A stretch of 35,563 bases of DNA from Candidatus Geocrenenecus sp. JGI 0000106-J15 (GTDB taxonomy: Archaea; Thermoproteota; Nitrososphaeria_A; Caldarchaeales; Wolframiiraptoraceae): positions 40,772 through 76,334 of the forward strand of contig ASPF01000014.1 of assembly GCA_000405685.1 (NCBI GenBank), read 5' to 3'. Both the position numbers and the translations under genes were made by a program. Below are positions 1 to 7,488 of the stretch, one piece after another (the first letter of the stretch is position 1; each line of letters opens with the position of its first letter). Below the pieces are notes generated by a model. That model worked only from the letters and a program-made list of their open reading frames with translations, did no database searches and had not been told where the DNA came from.

Positions 1-1050
1 CTTAACGTTAAAGATAACCCTAGGAACAGTAGATGTATAGATGGTGATAGATTTATTCCAATCGAGTTGATAGATTGTCCAGGTATAATTAGAGGAGCAC
101 ATAAAGGTAGAGGTCTCGGTCTAAAATTCTTAGATGAGATCAGACAAGCTTCAGCATTAATAGTTGTAGTAGATGCAGCTGGAGCAACTGATTTTGATGG
201 AAACCCTGTAGAACCAGGTTTAGGAGAACCATTAGAAGATGTAAAGATCGTGGAGGAAGAGATCTCTCACTGGGTTACAGACATACTATACATGGATTGG
301 TCGAGAATATGTAGAATTGTAGAGAATAGATTTGGCGAACTTGAAGAAGAACTAGGAAAAAAGCTTTCAGGTCTAGGAGTAGAAGTTGGGTCTATAAGGG
401 AGATTATAAGAGAGCTTGAATTAAATCCTCATCGACCTTCCCAGTGGGGTCGAGAGAACATATACAGCTTTTCATCTATGTTAATAAAAAGAGAGAAACC
501 GATAATTGTTGCTGCAAATAAGATTGATATGAAAGAAGCTAGAAAAGGTATAGAGAAATTAAAGAGTGCAGGATACAACGTTATTCCTGTGTCTGCTGAA
601 GCAGAAAGGATTCTAAGACTAGCTTCAGAGAGAGGTTTAATCAAGTATCTACCAGGAGATAGGGAATTCAAGATAATAGATGATTCAAAACTTACAGATG
701 CGCAGAAGAAAGCTCTTGAAAAAATCTATGAATCAGTCTTTAAACCTTGGGGATCAACAGGAGTACAAGAATTAGTTAATACAGCATACTTTAATCTACT
801 TGGATATGTTCCTGTATATCCTGTTGAAGACCCTGAGAAACTTACAGACCATGATGGAAACGTCTTGCCAGATGTTTATCTAGTCCGTAAAGGATCTAAG
901 CCTAGAGATCTAGCATATAAGATACATACAGATCTAGGAAAAACATTTCTATATGCGATAGATGCTAAGAAGAAGATTAGAGTTGGAGAAGAATATGAGC
1001 TGAGATGGGGTGATGTGATCTCAATAGTTTCAGCTGCAAAAGAAGCGTAG
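1..1050 (+). CDS. ychF: YchF/Obg-family GTPase/ATPase, 5'-truncated by window edge
   Basis: The reading frame is open from base 1, so the gene begins upstream of the window; an internal TTG at 67 is not the real start. Visible parts are the G3 motif DCPG (about codons 25-28), the stretch GAHKGRGLG after it, the YchF-like VVVDAAGATD and VEPG segments, and the G4 motif NKID near codon 174. A C-terminal TGS domain covers roughly the last 85 codons, starting around NTAYFNLLGY. The P-loop lies outside the window. In this family the protein is a ribosome-associated nucleotide hydrolase; archaeal members resemble bacterial YchF and eukaryotic OLA1. It is convergent with the next gene, only 9 nt away. 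Identification is strong; nucleotide preference (ATP or GTP) cannot be read here. Confidence 0.93.
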   Translation, partial: LNVKDNPRNSRCIDGDRFIPIELIDCPGIIRGAHKGRGLGLKFLDEIRQASALIVVVDAAGATDFDGNPVEPGLGEPLEDVKIVEEEISHWVTDILYMDWSRICRIVENRFGELEEELGKKLSGLGVEVGSIREIIRELELNPHRPSQWGRENIYSFSSMLIKREKPIIVAANKIDMKEARKGIEKLKSAGYNVIPVSAEAERILRLASERGLIKYLPGDREFKIIDDSKLTDAQKKALEKIYESVFKPWGSTGVQELVNTAYFNLLGYVPVYPVEDPEKLTDHDGNVLPDVYLVRKGSKPRDLAYKIHTDLGKTFLYAIDAKKKIRVGEEYELRWGDVISIVSAAKEA

Positions 1051-1059
1051 ATAAGCGGA

Positions 1060-1428
1060 TCAAGGGCTAAGGTCTCTTAAGTATTTCTCTGAATAGTATC
1101 CCCATTCTTTCTTTGACCCAAAACTTCTTACACCGTGATCCTTAATCTGTTTCTTTAGTTTTACGGCTTCATCATTAGTTATCTCTCCTCTTCTCTCAAG
1201 ATATTCTATTACCTCCAATGCTTCTTCATCATTTTCACATCTTCGGAGATAATCTACAACGGTAGGCATAGAAGGAGCTTCTCTGCATTTTTCAGCTTCT
1301 GCTTCACCATCTTCGATCGAGGTTCTTACTGCATCAATTGATATATGCATCTTCTTCTCAGATATTTCTCTATAAAGATTAGGGAAAAGCTTCTTGAAAG
1401 TTTTCTCATCTATCTCCATTACTTCCAT
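1060..1428 (-). CDS. Conserved archaeal protein, DUF2095-like
   Basis: A 122-residue acidic, helical, soluble protein with no signal peptide or membrane segment. The N-terminus (MEVMEIDEKTFKKLFPNLYRE) and the central region with two Cys (EKCREAPSM, LRRCENDEE), followed by a charged helix containing EYLERRGEI, recall the archaeal DUF2095 family; I am recalling this, not matching it. A TATA-like run TTTTAAATAA about 25-35 nt upstream of the ATG (near 1450-1463) suggests a leaderless transcript, which supports this start. The function is unknown. It sits tail-to-tail with ychF, so the two are not co-transcribed. Confidence 0.75.
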   Translation of the reverse strand: MEVMEIDEKTFKKLFPNLYREISEKKMHISIDAVRTSIEDGEAEAEKCREAPSMPTVVDYLRRCENDEEALEVIEYLERRGEITNDEAVKLKKQIKDHGVRSFGSKKEWGYYSEKYLRDLSP

Positions 1429-1449
1429 TTTCTAGATTGGTTTCGGTAT

Positions 1450-1463
1450 TATTTAAAATCTAC
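1450..1463 (-). promoter_or_regulatory. Archaeal TATA box for the DUF2095-like gene
   Basis: An AT-rich TATA-like element, read on the minus strand as ATTTTAAATAATACC, lies about 22-35 nt before the ATG at 1428. That spacing fits a leaderless archaeal transcript. Confidence 0.4.
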
Positions 1464-1620
1464 GATATTCACTTAACTTACTTTCAAACGTTTCAGGAGA
1501 TGCATATCGAAAATTTAATCACACTATCACTAATATTTCTTTCGATCGATTGATTATGTTGAAAGTATTTGCGCTTACATTTTCATCTTACATTCTTTGG
1601 GCGAATATCTAAATTAATTA

Positions 1621-1680
1621 TCCCTCAGTGACCCTATGGGTCATCATACTTCAGTATGAGCTATGGGATCTTCATCGGGC
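1621..1680 (-). ncRNA. Candidate C/D box sRNA (2'-O-methylation guide)
   Basis: Read on the minus strand, the segment has a C-like box CCGATGA (1678-1672), a D' box CTGA (1654-1651), a perfect C' box ATGATGA (1647-1641) and a D box CTGA (1628-1625). The D spacer is 12 nt, the usual length; the D' spacer is 17 nt, longer than usual. Both spacers contain CCCATAG, and the two halves look like a diverged tandem duplication of GATGA..CCCATAG..ACTGA. It begins 3 nt downstream of the stop codon of the nuclease gene, a common place for archaeal C/D sRNAs. Weak points are the C box (first U replaced by C) and the poor terminal stem. The same bases also form the palindrome TGACCC/GGGTCA, so a protein-binding site or hairpin is an alternative. 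Confidence 0.45.
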
Positions 1681-1682
1681 AA

Positions 1683-2393
1683 CTATAATTCATCATAGTA
1701 TGATTTAGAGATTACTCTTTTAGAAGATGATTTTAGCTTCTCTAGAGAGATCCTAGTCTTGAAAGATTTTATGTGTGGATAGTTGTTGTGAAGCCACTCT
1801 ATGAATCCTGATATTCTACGAAGGGGTACATAGGGATATCCTTCTACAATAAGCTCTTTAGGCTCATAAAGTGTAAGCACGATTGGAACTATGCTTACTT
1901 GAACCTCGCCGTTAAGCTTCATCAAAGCTTTTATTCTCTTCTCTTGATTAGAAATTATGCTCCGTCTCTGAGTGTATGCTGGCGGCTTATCCCAATGTTT
2001 ACAATCTACTACTAGTAGCAAGCCTGTATTGTAAGCTGTTAAATCTATCTGATATCTCTTCTTATCTTCAGCTATTCTAGTATCCATGTAGACTGTGTAC
2101 CCAGCCTTCTTTAAGAGCTCAGCAGATAATTCTTCAAATTCCTTCCAGTGAAGATATTTTGCTATTCTATCTCCTTCAATTCCTAATGTTAAAGCAGTTA
2201 ATGCAGCCTTGACTCTCTTATTAGATGAGACCTCTCCTTCTAATCTATATTCTTTCAAAATATGTTCAGTTATTTCTTCTCCAACTAAGGCTTCACTAGA
2301 TATTTTCTTAAACGTTGGTCGTTCACCCTTGGATGTAAGCTTAAGATACGTGGTTAATATTCTAACTATAGCATCTTTAGAGGAAGAGATCAT
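1683..2393 (-). CDS. PD-(D/E)XK restriction-endonuclease-like protein (Mrr-like)
   Basis: A 236-residue protein. The first 80 or so residues are helical and could be a winged-helix DNA-binding region. From residue 83 (WKEFEELSAELLKKAGY) it shows the Mrr/PD-(D/E)XK pattern: the helix Glu, then QIDLTAY with the catalytic Asp, then VVDCKHW with the D-x-K catalytic pair. This predicts a metal-dependent nuclease fold. Its ATG lies inside the 3' end of cofE (17 nt overlap), so the two are probably co-transcribed and translationally coupled. No methyltransferase is adjacent, so a classical restriction system is not supported; a DNA repair or surveillance nuclease is more likely. The exact substrate is unknown. 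Confidence 0.75.
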   Translation of the reverse strand: MISSSKDAIVRILTTYLKLTSKGERPTFKKISSEALVGEEITEHILKEYRLEGEVSSNKRVKAALTALTLGIEGDRIAKYLHWKEFEELSAELLKKAGYTVYMDTRIAEDKKRYQIDLTAYNTGLLLVVDCKHWDKPPAYTQRRSIISNQEKRIKALMKLNGEVQVSIVPIVLTLYEPKELIVEGYPYVPLRRISGFIEWLHNNYPHIKSFKTRISLEKLKSSSKRVISKSYYDEL

Positions 2394-3135
2394 CTTCTTC
2401 TCTCCTAGGAATTACCGCTGCAGAAGTTTCTGAAGATTTATAATTGTATCCTCTAATTACTGCAACTGGAGTCTTCTCATCTGCTTGACCTATAACTAGC
2501 TCAGCTGCAGAAGCTAATTCATCTGCTACACATATAATCTTAGAAGTTAGCATTCTACCATACATATCTACTTCACCTCTTCTATCAAGTAATGGTTCGA
2601 GTCCTGAGCATCCGATCGCTATATTCACAGCACCATTTCTTAAAGGTCTGCCCTGTGTATCAGATATTATGACTGCAACATCTACGTTAGCCAGCTCTCT
2701 TATTCTATTTCTTATCTTTCTAGCAGAATCGTCAGGATCCAGTGGTAGTAAGGCTGCTCTTCCTATCCCTGCATTAGATAAATCTACACCAGAATTTGCA
2801 CATATCAACCTATTGATGGTCTCAGATATTATTAATCCTCTTCTCATTCTAACTATTCTCTTAGATTCTCTTAATATAACTTCAATATGTCTAGGGTCTT
2901 TACCAGATTCTTCAGCGATCTTCTTAGCGAATTCTGAAGGCTCGATATCTGAAAGATCTACTATTCTTCTCTCAGCTTTTGAAACAATTATATGGCTTAC
3001 AACAATTATATCTTTATCTCTTAATTCCAAGCCCATCTTCGATGCAGCGTTAACTATTATCTCCCCGAGATCCATGTTTTCCTCTATTTCTGGGATGTTT
3101 TCAACAGCGATTATCTCCACTTTTCTATTTCTCAT
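2377..3135 (-). CDS. cofE: Coenzyme F420-0:L-glutamate ligase
   Basis: A 252-residue protein matching CofE along its length. It catalyses GTP-dependent addition of L-glutamate to F420-0 to give F420-1 and F420-2. Recognisable segments are VSHIIVSKAE (about 46-55), RHIEVILRES, an Arg-rich loop RIVRMRRGL, ICANSGVDLSN (about 111-121), LPLDPDDSA, and ISDTQGRPLRNGAVNIAIG (about 157-175), which carry metal/GTP and substrate residues in the family. The length is typical for a single-domain archaeal CofE without the extra nitroreductase domain. The ATG at 3135 is taken as the start. The gene overlaps the downstream nuclease gene. It implies that the organism makes polyglutamylated F420. Confidence 0.93.
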   Translation of the reverse strand: MRNRKVEIIAVENIPEIEENMDLGEIIVNAASKMGLELRDKDIIVVSHIIVSKAERRIVDLSDIEPSEFAKKIAEESGKDPRHIEVILRESKRIVRMRRGLIISETINRLICANSGVDLSNAGIGRAALLPLDPDDSARKIRNRIRELANVDVAVIISDTQGRPLRNGAVNIAIGCSGLEPLLDRRGEVDMYGRMLTSKIICVADELASAAELVIGQADEKTPVAVIRGYNYKSSETSAAVIPRREEDDLFL

Positions 3136-3174
3136 ACTAGTAAGATATGATATGGAAAGTTTCTTATATTTTAA

Positions 3175-3363
3175 TCAGTTGTAAGAGTAGACCATGTTTA
3201 TCAGCCACTTTACTTTAACAACTCCGAAAAATTGCCTTATAGCTGATGCGCCGAACTCCTGTATATAGTATGCTAGCCCAACCACTAGGATTAATACCAG
3301 TAGGAAGAATGTGAATAACGCTACTATTGAAAGTGATTCTCTAATTAAGATCTTGTATGACAT
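3175..3363 (-). CDS. Small single-span membrane protein, unknown
   Basis: A 62-residue ORF with one clear hydrophobic segment (about residues 9-33, SIVALFTFFLLVLILVVGLA) followed by a short amphipathic tail. A TATA-like GCTTATAAGG (minus strand, about 3397-3406) lies about 35 nt upstream of the ATG, supporting transcription of its own. There are no family motifs. It sits between cofE and livF on the same strand. It could be a small transporter accessory or an unannotated membrane peptide; a chance ORF is also possible. Confidence 0.4.
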   Translation of the reverse strand: MSYKILIRESLSIVALFTFFLLVLILVVGLAYYIQEFGASAIRQFFGVVKVKWLINMVYSYN

Positions 3364-3506
3364 CTCTACTCTAAGTAGGTATACCTTTAGGAGTACCTTA
3401 TAAGCAATGCCTCATTATACTCAATAGATACCCTGTATCTTAATATTCTCTAAACCCTTTACTAGATATATAATGCTTAACCAGCGTTAGATATTAATGG
3501 ATATAA

Positions 3507-4232
3507 CTATGCTTGTACTACTCCTAGATAAAGTTTAGCAAGCTCTGGATGCTGTAAGAGTTCTTGGGCTCCACCTTCATATCTTACTGTACCGCTAACT
3601 AGAAGATATGCTTTATCACCTATCTCCAAGGCTTTTCTAGCTGCTTGCTCAACCATAACTATCGTTAAGCCAAGTTCATCTCTCAACTGTACTACTTTCT
3701 CCATGACTTTCTTCACTAGTATTGGTGCGAGATCTGTTGACATCTCATCTAGAAGCAGGACCTTAGGCCTCCTCATAAGAGCCATGCCTATAGCAAGCAT
3801 CCTTCTCTCCCCACCGCTTAGGGTCCCAGCTTTTCTATGAATAAACTCCTTCAATACAGGAAATATATCAAGGATAGCTTCAATCCTGTCTTTTACTTCA
3901 CTTGCTGGTAGTAGGTAGCCAGCAATCTTTAGATTCTCTTCAACTGTTAATCCTGCGAGTACGTTTCCCATTTGAGGTAGATAAGCTATGCCTAGCTTAG
4001 CTATTTTATATGTGGGTATTCCATTAAGCTTCTTACCTTCAAACAGTATTTCTCCTCCATGTATCGTGGCTAAACCCATGATACTGTTTAGAAGCGTAGT
4101 TTTCCCTGCACCATTAGGGCCGACGACAACCGTTATCTTCTTATCTTCTACTTTAAAGTTTACATCGAATAATACCTTAATCTTGCCATAACCGGAATAT
4201 AGAGAAGAAGTCTCAAGAAGCGTCGTTTCTCT
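3507..4232 (-). CDS. livF: Branched-chain amino-acid-type ABC transporter ATPase LivF (start unclear)
   Basis: An ABC ATPase with Walker A GPNGAGKTT, signature LSGGERRML, Walker B VLLLDEM and the switch region VMVEQAARKAL, the LivF type; it powers import with LivG. The frame runs open from 4232, directly after the repaired livG stop, and includes the expected N-terminal LivF segment LETSSLYSGYGK. There is no ATG, GTG or TTG in that part. The first ATG in frame (4079) lies after Walker A and would remove it, so it cannot be the real start. A GTG overlapping the livG stop (GTGA) is one base out of frame; deleting one A after it would give a complete LivF. Either there is a sequence error or mutation here, or an unusual start is used. 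Note that the Walker B Glu is followed by Met-Ser-Thr, slightly unlike the usual DEPS. Confidence 0.88.
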   Translation of the reverse strand, partial: RETTLLETSSLYSGYGKIKVLFDVNFKVEDKKITVVVGPNGAGKTTLLNSIMGLATIHGGEILFEGKKLNGIPTYKIAKLGIAYLPQMGNVLAGLTVEENLKIAGYLLPASEVKDRIEAILDIFPVLKEFIHRKAGTLSGGERRMLAIGMALMRRPKVLLLDEMSTDLAPILVKKVMEKVVQLRDELGLTIVMVEQAARKALEIGDKAYLLVSGTVRYEGGAQELLQHPELAKLYLGVVQA

Positions 4233-5010
4233 TCACCCCAAGTATACCTCGACTACTTTTGGGTTCTTCTCAACTTCACTTGGAAGACCTTCAAAGATTA
4301 CCTCCCCCCCGGTCCATAACGTATACATAGTCAGCGAATGGTAGCGCTATATCTATTCGATGTTCTATCAAGAGGAAGCTCACATCAATGCTATCCTTAA
4401 TGTTTCTAACATAGCCTAGTATATCTCCCGCATATGCTGGGTCGACACCACCGATGGGTTCATCTAGAGCGATAAGCTTTGCACCAGTGGCTAGAGCTCT
4501 AGCAACTTCAAGCATCTTAAGCTGTGCACCTCCAAGCTTGAATGCTTCATAATACCAGATATCTTCAAGACCGACTTTACCAAGTATCTTGAATGCTCTC
4601 TCAATATTTTCTTCTTCTTTCTTTACCCAGAAATTCCTAAATGGAGCTTTAACAGGATTCTCTGCATCACTCTTCAGAGAAGCTAATACATTCTCCAAGA
4701 CAGTAAGTTTCAGGAAAGGTGAAGGTATCTGAAAAGTACGTACAAAGCCTTCACTATATATCTTATGTGAAGGCCAGCCTGTTATATCTTTACCTAAGAA
4801 GTATATTTTTCCAGAATCAGGTTTGAGAACCCCTGTACAAAGATTTACGAATGTAGTCTTACCTGCACCATTAGGTCCGATGAGCATAGTTACAGATTTA
4901 TACTTTATGGTAAGATTTACTTCCTTGACTGCTGCAAGACCTCCGAAATACTTACTTAGCTTTTCTGTCCACAGAACCTTTTCATTTACTTCTCTCAATC
5001 TGATCACCAT
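4233..5010 (-). CDS. livG: Branched-chain amino-acid-type ABC transporter ATPase LivG (frameshift in G7 run)
   Basis: An ABC ATPase of LivG type: Walker A GPNGAGKTT, the LivG-specific VRTFQIPSPF segment, a degenerate signature LGGAQLKMLE, Walker B LIALDEP followed by GGVDP, and the switch H in LLIEHRID. As written, the frame ends early at 4291 with RGGGNL after a run of seven C on the plus strand (4304-4310). With six, the frame continues as RGEVIFEGLPSEVEK..KVVEVYLG and stops at 4233, which is the normal LivG tail. So the disruption is a one-base insertion in a homopolymer. The start is given at the ATG (5010); a TTG precedes it and a GTG follows. It is encoded downstream of livJ on the same strand. 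Confidence 0.88.
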
Positions 5011-5060
5011 CAATAAAAAATAGGGTATTAAAGGTTTTCTTATTTATATTATCTTCTATT

Positions 5061-6374
5061 TCACTTTACAGCGGCTGTCCACCAAGGTGCCCATTCTACA
5101 GTATCAGTAACACCACGCCAGACGCCAGCTATCTTCCAATCGTATGTACCATCAACTCTCCACGGGATCCAAAGCTCATAATCTCCAAATGCTTTGTCGC
5201 CTGCAGCATCAAGCTCAAAGTATCCTGAGGCACCATAGTATCTTCTAACTATTTCGGGTAACACATCTTTTACCGCTCTTGAGTCATATTTGTCTACCAT
5301 GTCTATTGCTAATGCGATAGTCCACAATGCATCATAGGAATTGTATGCATACGGCTCAGGGTCTCTTCCAAGCTTTTCTCGAACAGCGCTTTTTACTTTT
5401 TCAAGATGGGGTGAAGCACCTGGAGTGTTGATAGGACTGAGGAATTGAACTTTTATACAGAATTCAGCCAGATCTGCTTCTTTTACTAGTCCGCTTACAC
5501 CTGCGGTACCATCTGAGCCAACCCATTTAACTTCAGAGAGTATTGGATACGCTTTAGCTGCAGCTATGAAGGCTATCATTTCTTCGAAGCCTATAGCATC
5601 TATCCCTACTTTATCTTTTCCATACTTGTTTACTAGATCTGTTACGAGGCTGGCGAGCTTAGCAGCTTCTGCTGAGAATTCCTTTGCCGCAGGATCATAT
5701 CTTACTCCTTCTATAACATCTCCAGTCTGCCCTGTCTTCTTTAGGAGATTCAGGAAAGCTTCACGGGTTGAACGTGCTAACCCATCACCCCAAGTATCTC
5801 CTCTCCAAACCTGGATTAAGTATCTAACTCCTTGATCGTAGGCTACTCTCGCCGCTGCTGGTCCTTGAACCAAGTCTGTTGGAACATATCTAAAGATCCA
5901 GTCACCTGAAATAGCTAGGGCTGGGCTTGTTGATGATTGAGATATGACTAAGATGTTGTTAGCATCTGCATAGGATTTGATCTCACTGACTTCAGCGCTA
6001 CTCATTGGCCCTATTATGAACTTGATGCCTTTCCCATGGAGGGTCATTAGCTTGTCTAAGGCTGTCTTTGGATCAGTTGCACTATCCTCTACATATAACT
6101 TGATATACCATTCCTCACCTCTTGCTTTCAACCATTCATTTATTTCCTTCTCAGCGAATTCAATAGCAACTTTATCATTTTCACCATAGCTTGAAAGGAC
6201 GCCTGTTAAAGGTAGTAGGGCGCCTATAGGTATCTCACCTTTCAGCGTAGGTGTTACTGGAGCTGGTCCTGCGGGAGGGGCAATAGTTGCAGCTACCGCA
6301 TACCCTACAGCAACTCCTATTACTAGTCCTATTACGAATAAGATAGCTACCAATGGTTTGGATATGACGGCCAT
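5061..6374 (-). CDS. livJ: ABC transporter substrate-binding protein, LivJ-like (Peripla_BP_6)
   Basis: An extracytoplasmic receptor of the branched-chain amino-acid/amide class. It has an N-terminal hydrophobic anchor (about 20 residues after ISKP) with no lipobox Cys, a Pro/Ala/Thr linker (PAPVTPT), then the type I periplasmic fold beginning IPIGALLPLTGVLSSYG. Further family marks are the acidic helix KVAIEFAEKEIN, VEDSATDPKTA, IIGPMSSAEV and SQSSTSPALA (ligand Ser/Thr), and the C-terminal YAYNSYDALW. It probably captures a polar organic or amino acid and delivers it to LivHM; the ligand cannot be named. Two GTG codons precede the ATG at 6374; the GGTGG just before that ATG makes it the better start. 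Confidence 0.9.
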   Translation of the reverse strand: MAVISKPLVAILFVIGLVIGVAVGYAVAATIAPPAGPAPVTPTLKGEIPIGALLPLTGVLSSYGENDKVAIEFAEKEINEWLKARGEEWYIKLYVEDSATDPKTALDKLMTLHGKGIKFIIGPMSSAEVSEIKSYADANNILVISQSSTSPALAISGDWIFRYVPTDLVQGPAAARVAYDQGVRYLIQVWRGDTWGDGLARSTREAFLNLLKKTGQTGDVIEGVRYDPAAKEFSAEAAKLASLVTDLVNKYGKDKVGIDAIGFEEMIAFIAAAKAYPILSEVKWVGSDGTAGVSGLVKEADLAEFCIKVQFLSPINTPGASPHLEKVKSAVREKLGRDPEPYAYNSYDALWTIALAIDMVDKYDSRAVKDVLPEIVRRYYGASGYFELDAAGDKAFGDYELWIPWRVDGTYDWKIAGVWRGVTDTVEWAPWWTAAVK

Positions 6375-6411
6375 ATTCGCCACCACCTTTTCAAATACTA
6401 GACACAGGGAT

Positions 6412-6424
6412 CACTTAAAAATTT
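6412..6424 (-). promoter_or_regulatory. TATA box of livJ
   Basis: The minus strand reads AAATTTTTAAGTG about 38-50 nt before the livJ ATG, a good archaeal TATA element. It implies a short leader that carries the GGTGG ribosome-binding sequence. Confidence 0.5.
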
Positions 6425-6450
6425 TTCTTTTACCCCTCACAGTGTATGAT

Positions 6451-6469
6451 GTTAGAAATTTCTACTAAC
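6451..6469. promoter_or_regulatory. Palindrome between divergent livJ and livH promoters
   Basis: A perfect 12-bp palindrome TAGAAATTTCTA (6453-6464) lies midway between the two TATA boxes. It overlaps a GTTAG...CTAAC inverted pair (6451-6455 and 6465-6469). A symmetric site between divergent promoters is what a dimeric regulator of the whole transporter would bind. Confidence 0.4.
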
Positions 6470-6471
6470 GT

Positions 6472-6483
6472 TAATTTTTATAG
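6472..6483 (+). promoter_or_regulatory. TATA box of livH-livM
   Basis: TAATTTTTATAG lies 46-57 nt before the livH ATG. Transcription would start near 6507, leaving a short leader. Confidence 0.45.
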
Positions 6484-6528
6484 CCTGGAAAAACATTAAT
6501 TGTTAAAGATAAATGGAGTAGTCAGCTG

Positions 6529-7485
6529 ATGTTGGACTTAATTCTTAAAGCTTTCGCATACTCGGGCGGGATAGCTCTTACCGCTGCAGGAATAACATTG
6601 ATCTATATGGCGACTAGAACATTTAATTTTGCCCATGCTTCTATGGTTGGATGGGGGTTCTACATCGTATTCGCAGGCTACTCTCTACTAGGAGGTACCC
6701 CCTATTATTACGTTCCACTCGCTGCATTATTTTCTGGTTCACTTGGTATCCTTATCTATTTTGGTGTTAATAGACATCTTCTAAAGGCGGGGGCATCTCC
6801 CATAACTCTTATGATGTCTACTCTAGGAGCAGACTTGATACTACTTGCATCCATCAACATTTTTACAGATTATCTCACAGAAGTGCATAAACTTAATGCA
6901 AGATATTTTGTTTTAGAGTTAAAGGATGTCTCGCTAGGCATAGCTGATTCTGTAAATATACGTGGCATCCCATTCGTTAGTTTAGCAGTTGTAATTCTAA
7001 CGATAGTGGGTCTACATTTATTCTTAACAAAGACGAAATTCGGTATTGCTGTAAGAGCAACCATAGAGAATACATCGCTGGCAACAGTCCTTGGGATAAG
7101 TCCTGAGAGGGTTTATATCCTCTCATGGTTCCTAGGAGGAGCTCTAGCTGGATTAGGCGGGGGGTTGCTCTCTCTAACCATTAGTGGTTACCCAACCATA
7201 GGTATGACAATAATCGTAACGATGTTTGCTGGAGCGATAGTTGGCGGGTTATCAAGTGTTTTCGGAAGCTTATTCGGAGGGTTCCTAGTAGGCCTAAGTG
7301 AGTATCTGGGAATAACTGGACTATCTTTAACCTTCGGAGGCTGGATACTAGCATATAGGCTGATCATTCCTCTAGCTGCAATGGTGTTAACCTTACTCTT
7401 GTATCCTCAAGGCTTAGCGGGAATAAAGATTCCTAAATTCATGTTAAAAGGTTCGCAGGTTAAGTCTCAATCTAAGGAGGTGTAA
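6529..7485 (+). CDS. livH: Branched-chain amino-acid-type ABC permease LivH
   Basis: A 318-residue polytopic membrane protein of the LivH family. Near the N-terminus it has GITLIYMATRTFNFAHASMV, the typical re-entrant 'FNFAH' signature. In the cytoplasmic coupling loop it has FGIAVRATIENTSLATVLGIS (EAA-like), then GGALAGLGGGLLS and TMFAGAIVGGLSSVFGS. Eight or so hydrophobic segments can be seen. It forms the channel with LivM; LivG and LivF bind the coupling loops. It is the first gene of the plus-strand arm, divergent from livJ, and ends 3 nt before livM with a strong GGAGGTG inside its last codons. Confidence 0.92.
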   Translation: MLDLILKAFAYSGGIALTAAGITLIYMATRTFNFAHASMVGWGFYIVFAGYSLLGGTPYYYVPLAALFSGSLGILIYFGVNRHLLKAGASPITLMMSTLGADLILLASINIFTDYLTEVHKLNARYFVLELKDVSLGIADSVNIRGIPFVSLAVVILTIVGLHLFLTKTKFGIAVRATIENTSLATVLGISPERVYILSWFLGGALAGLGGGLLSLTISGYPTIGMTIIVTMFAGAIVGGLSSVFGSLFGGFLVGLSEYLGITGLSLTFGGWILAYRLIIPLAAMVLTLLLYPQGLAGIKIPKFMLKGSQVKSQSKEV

Positions 7486-7488
7486 AAC

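Noticed and set aside
2590..2610. T-arm-like GGTTCGAGTCC suggesting a tRNA
   Set aside because: It lies inside the cofE coding frame, and no matching acceptor, D or anticodon arms could be found around it.
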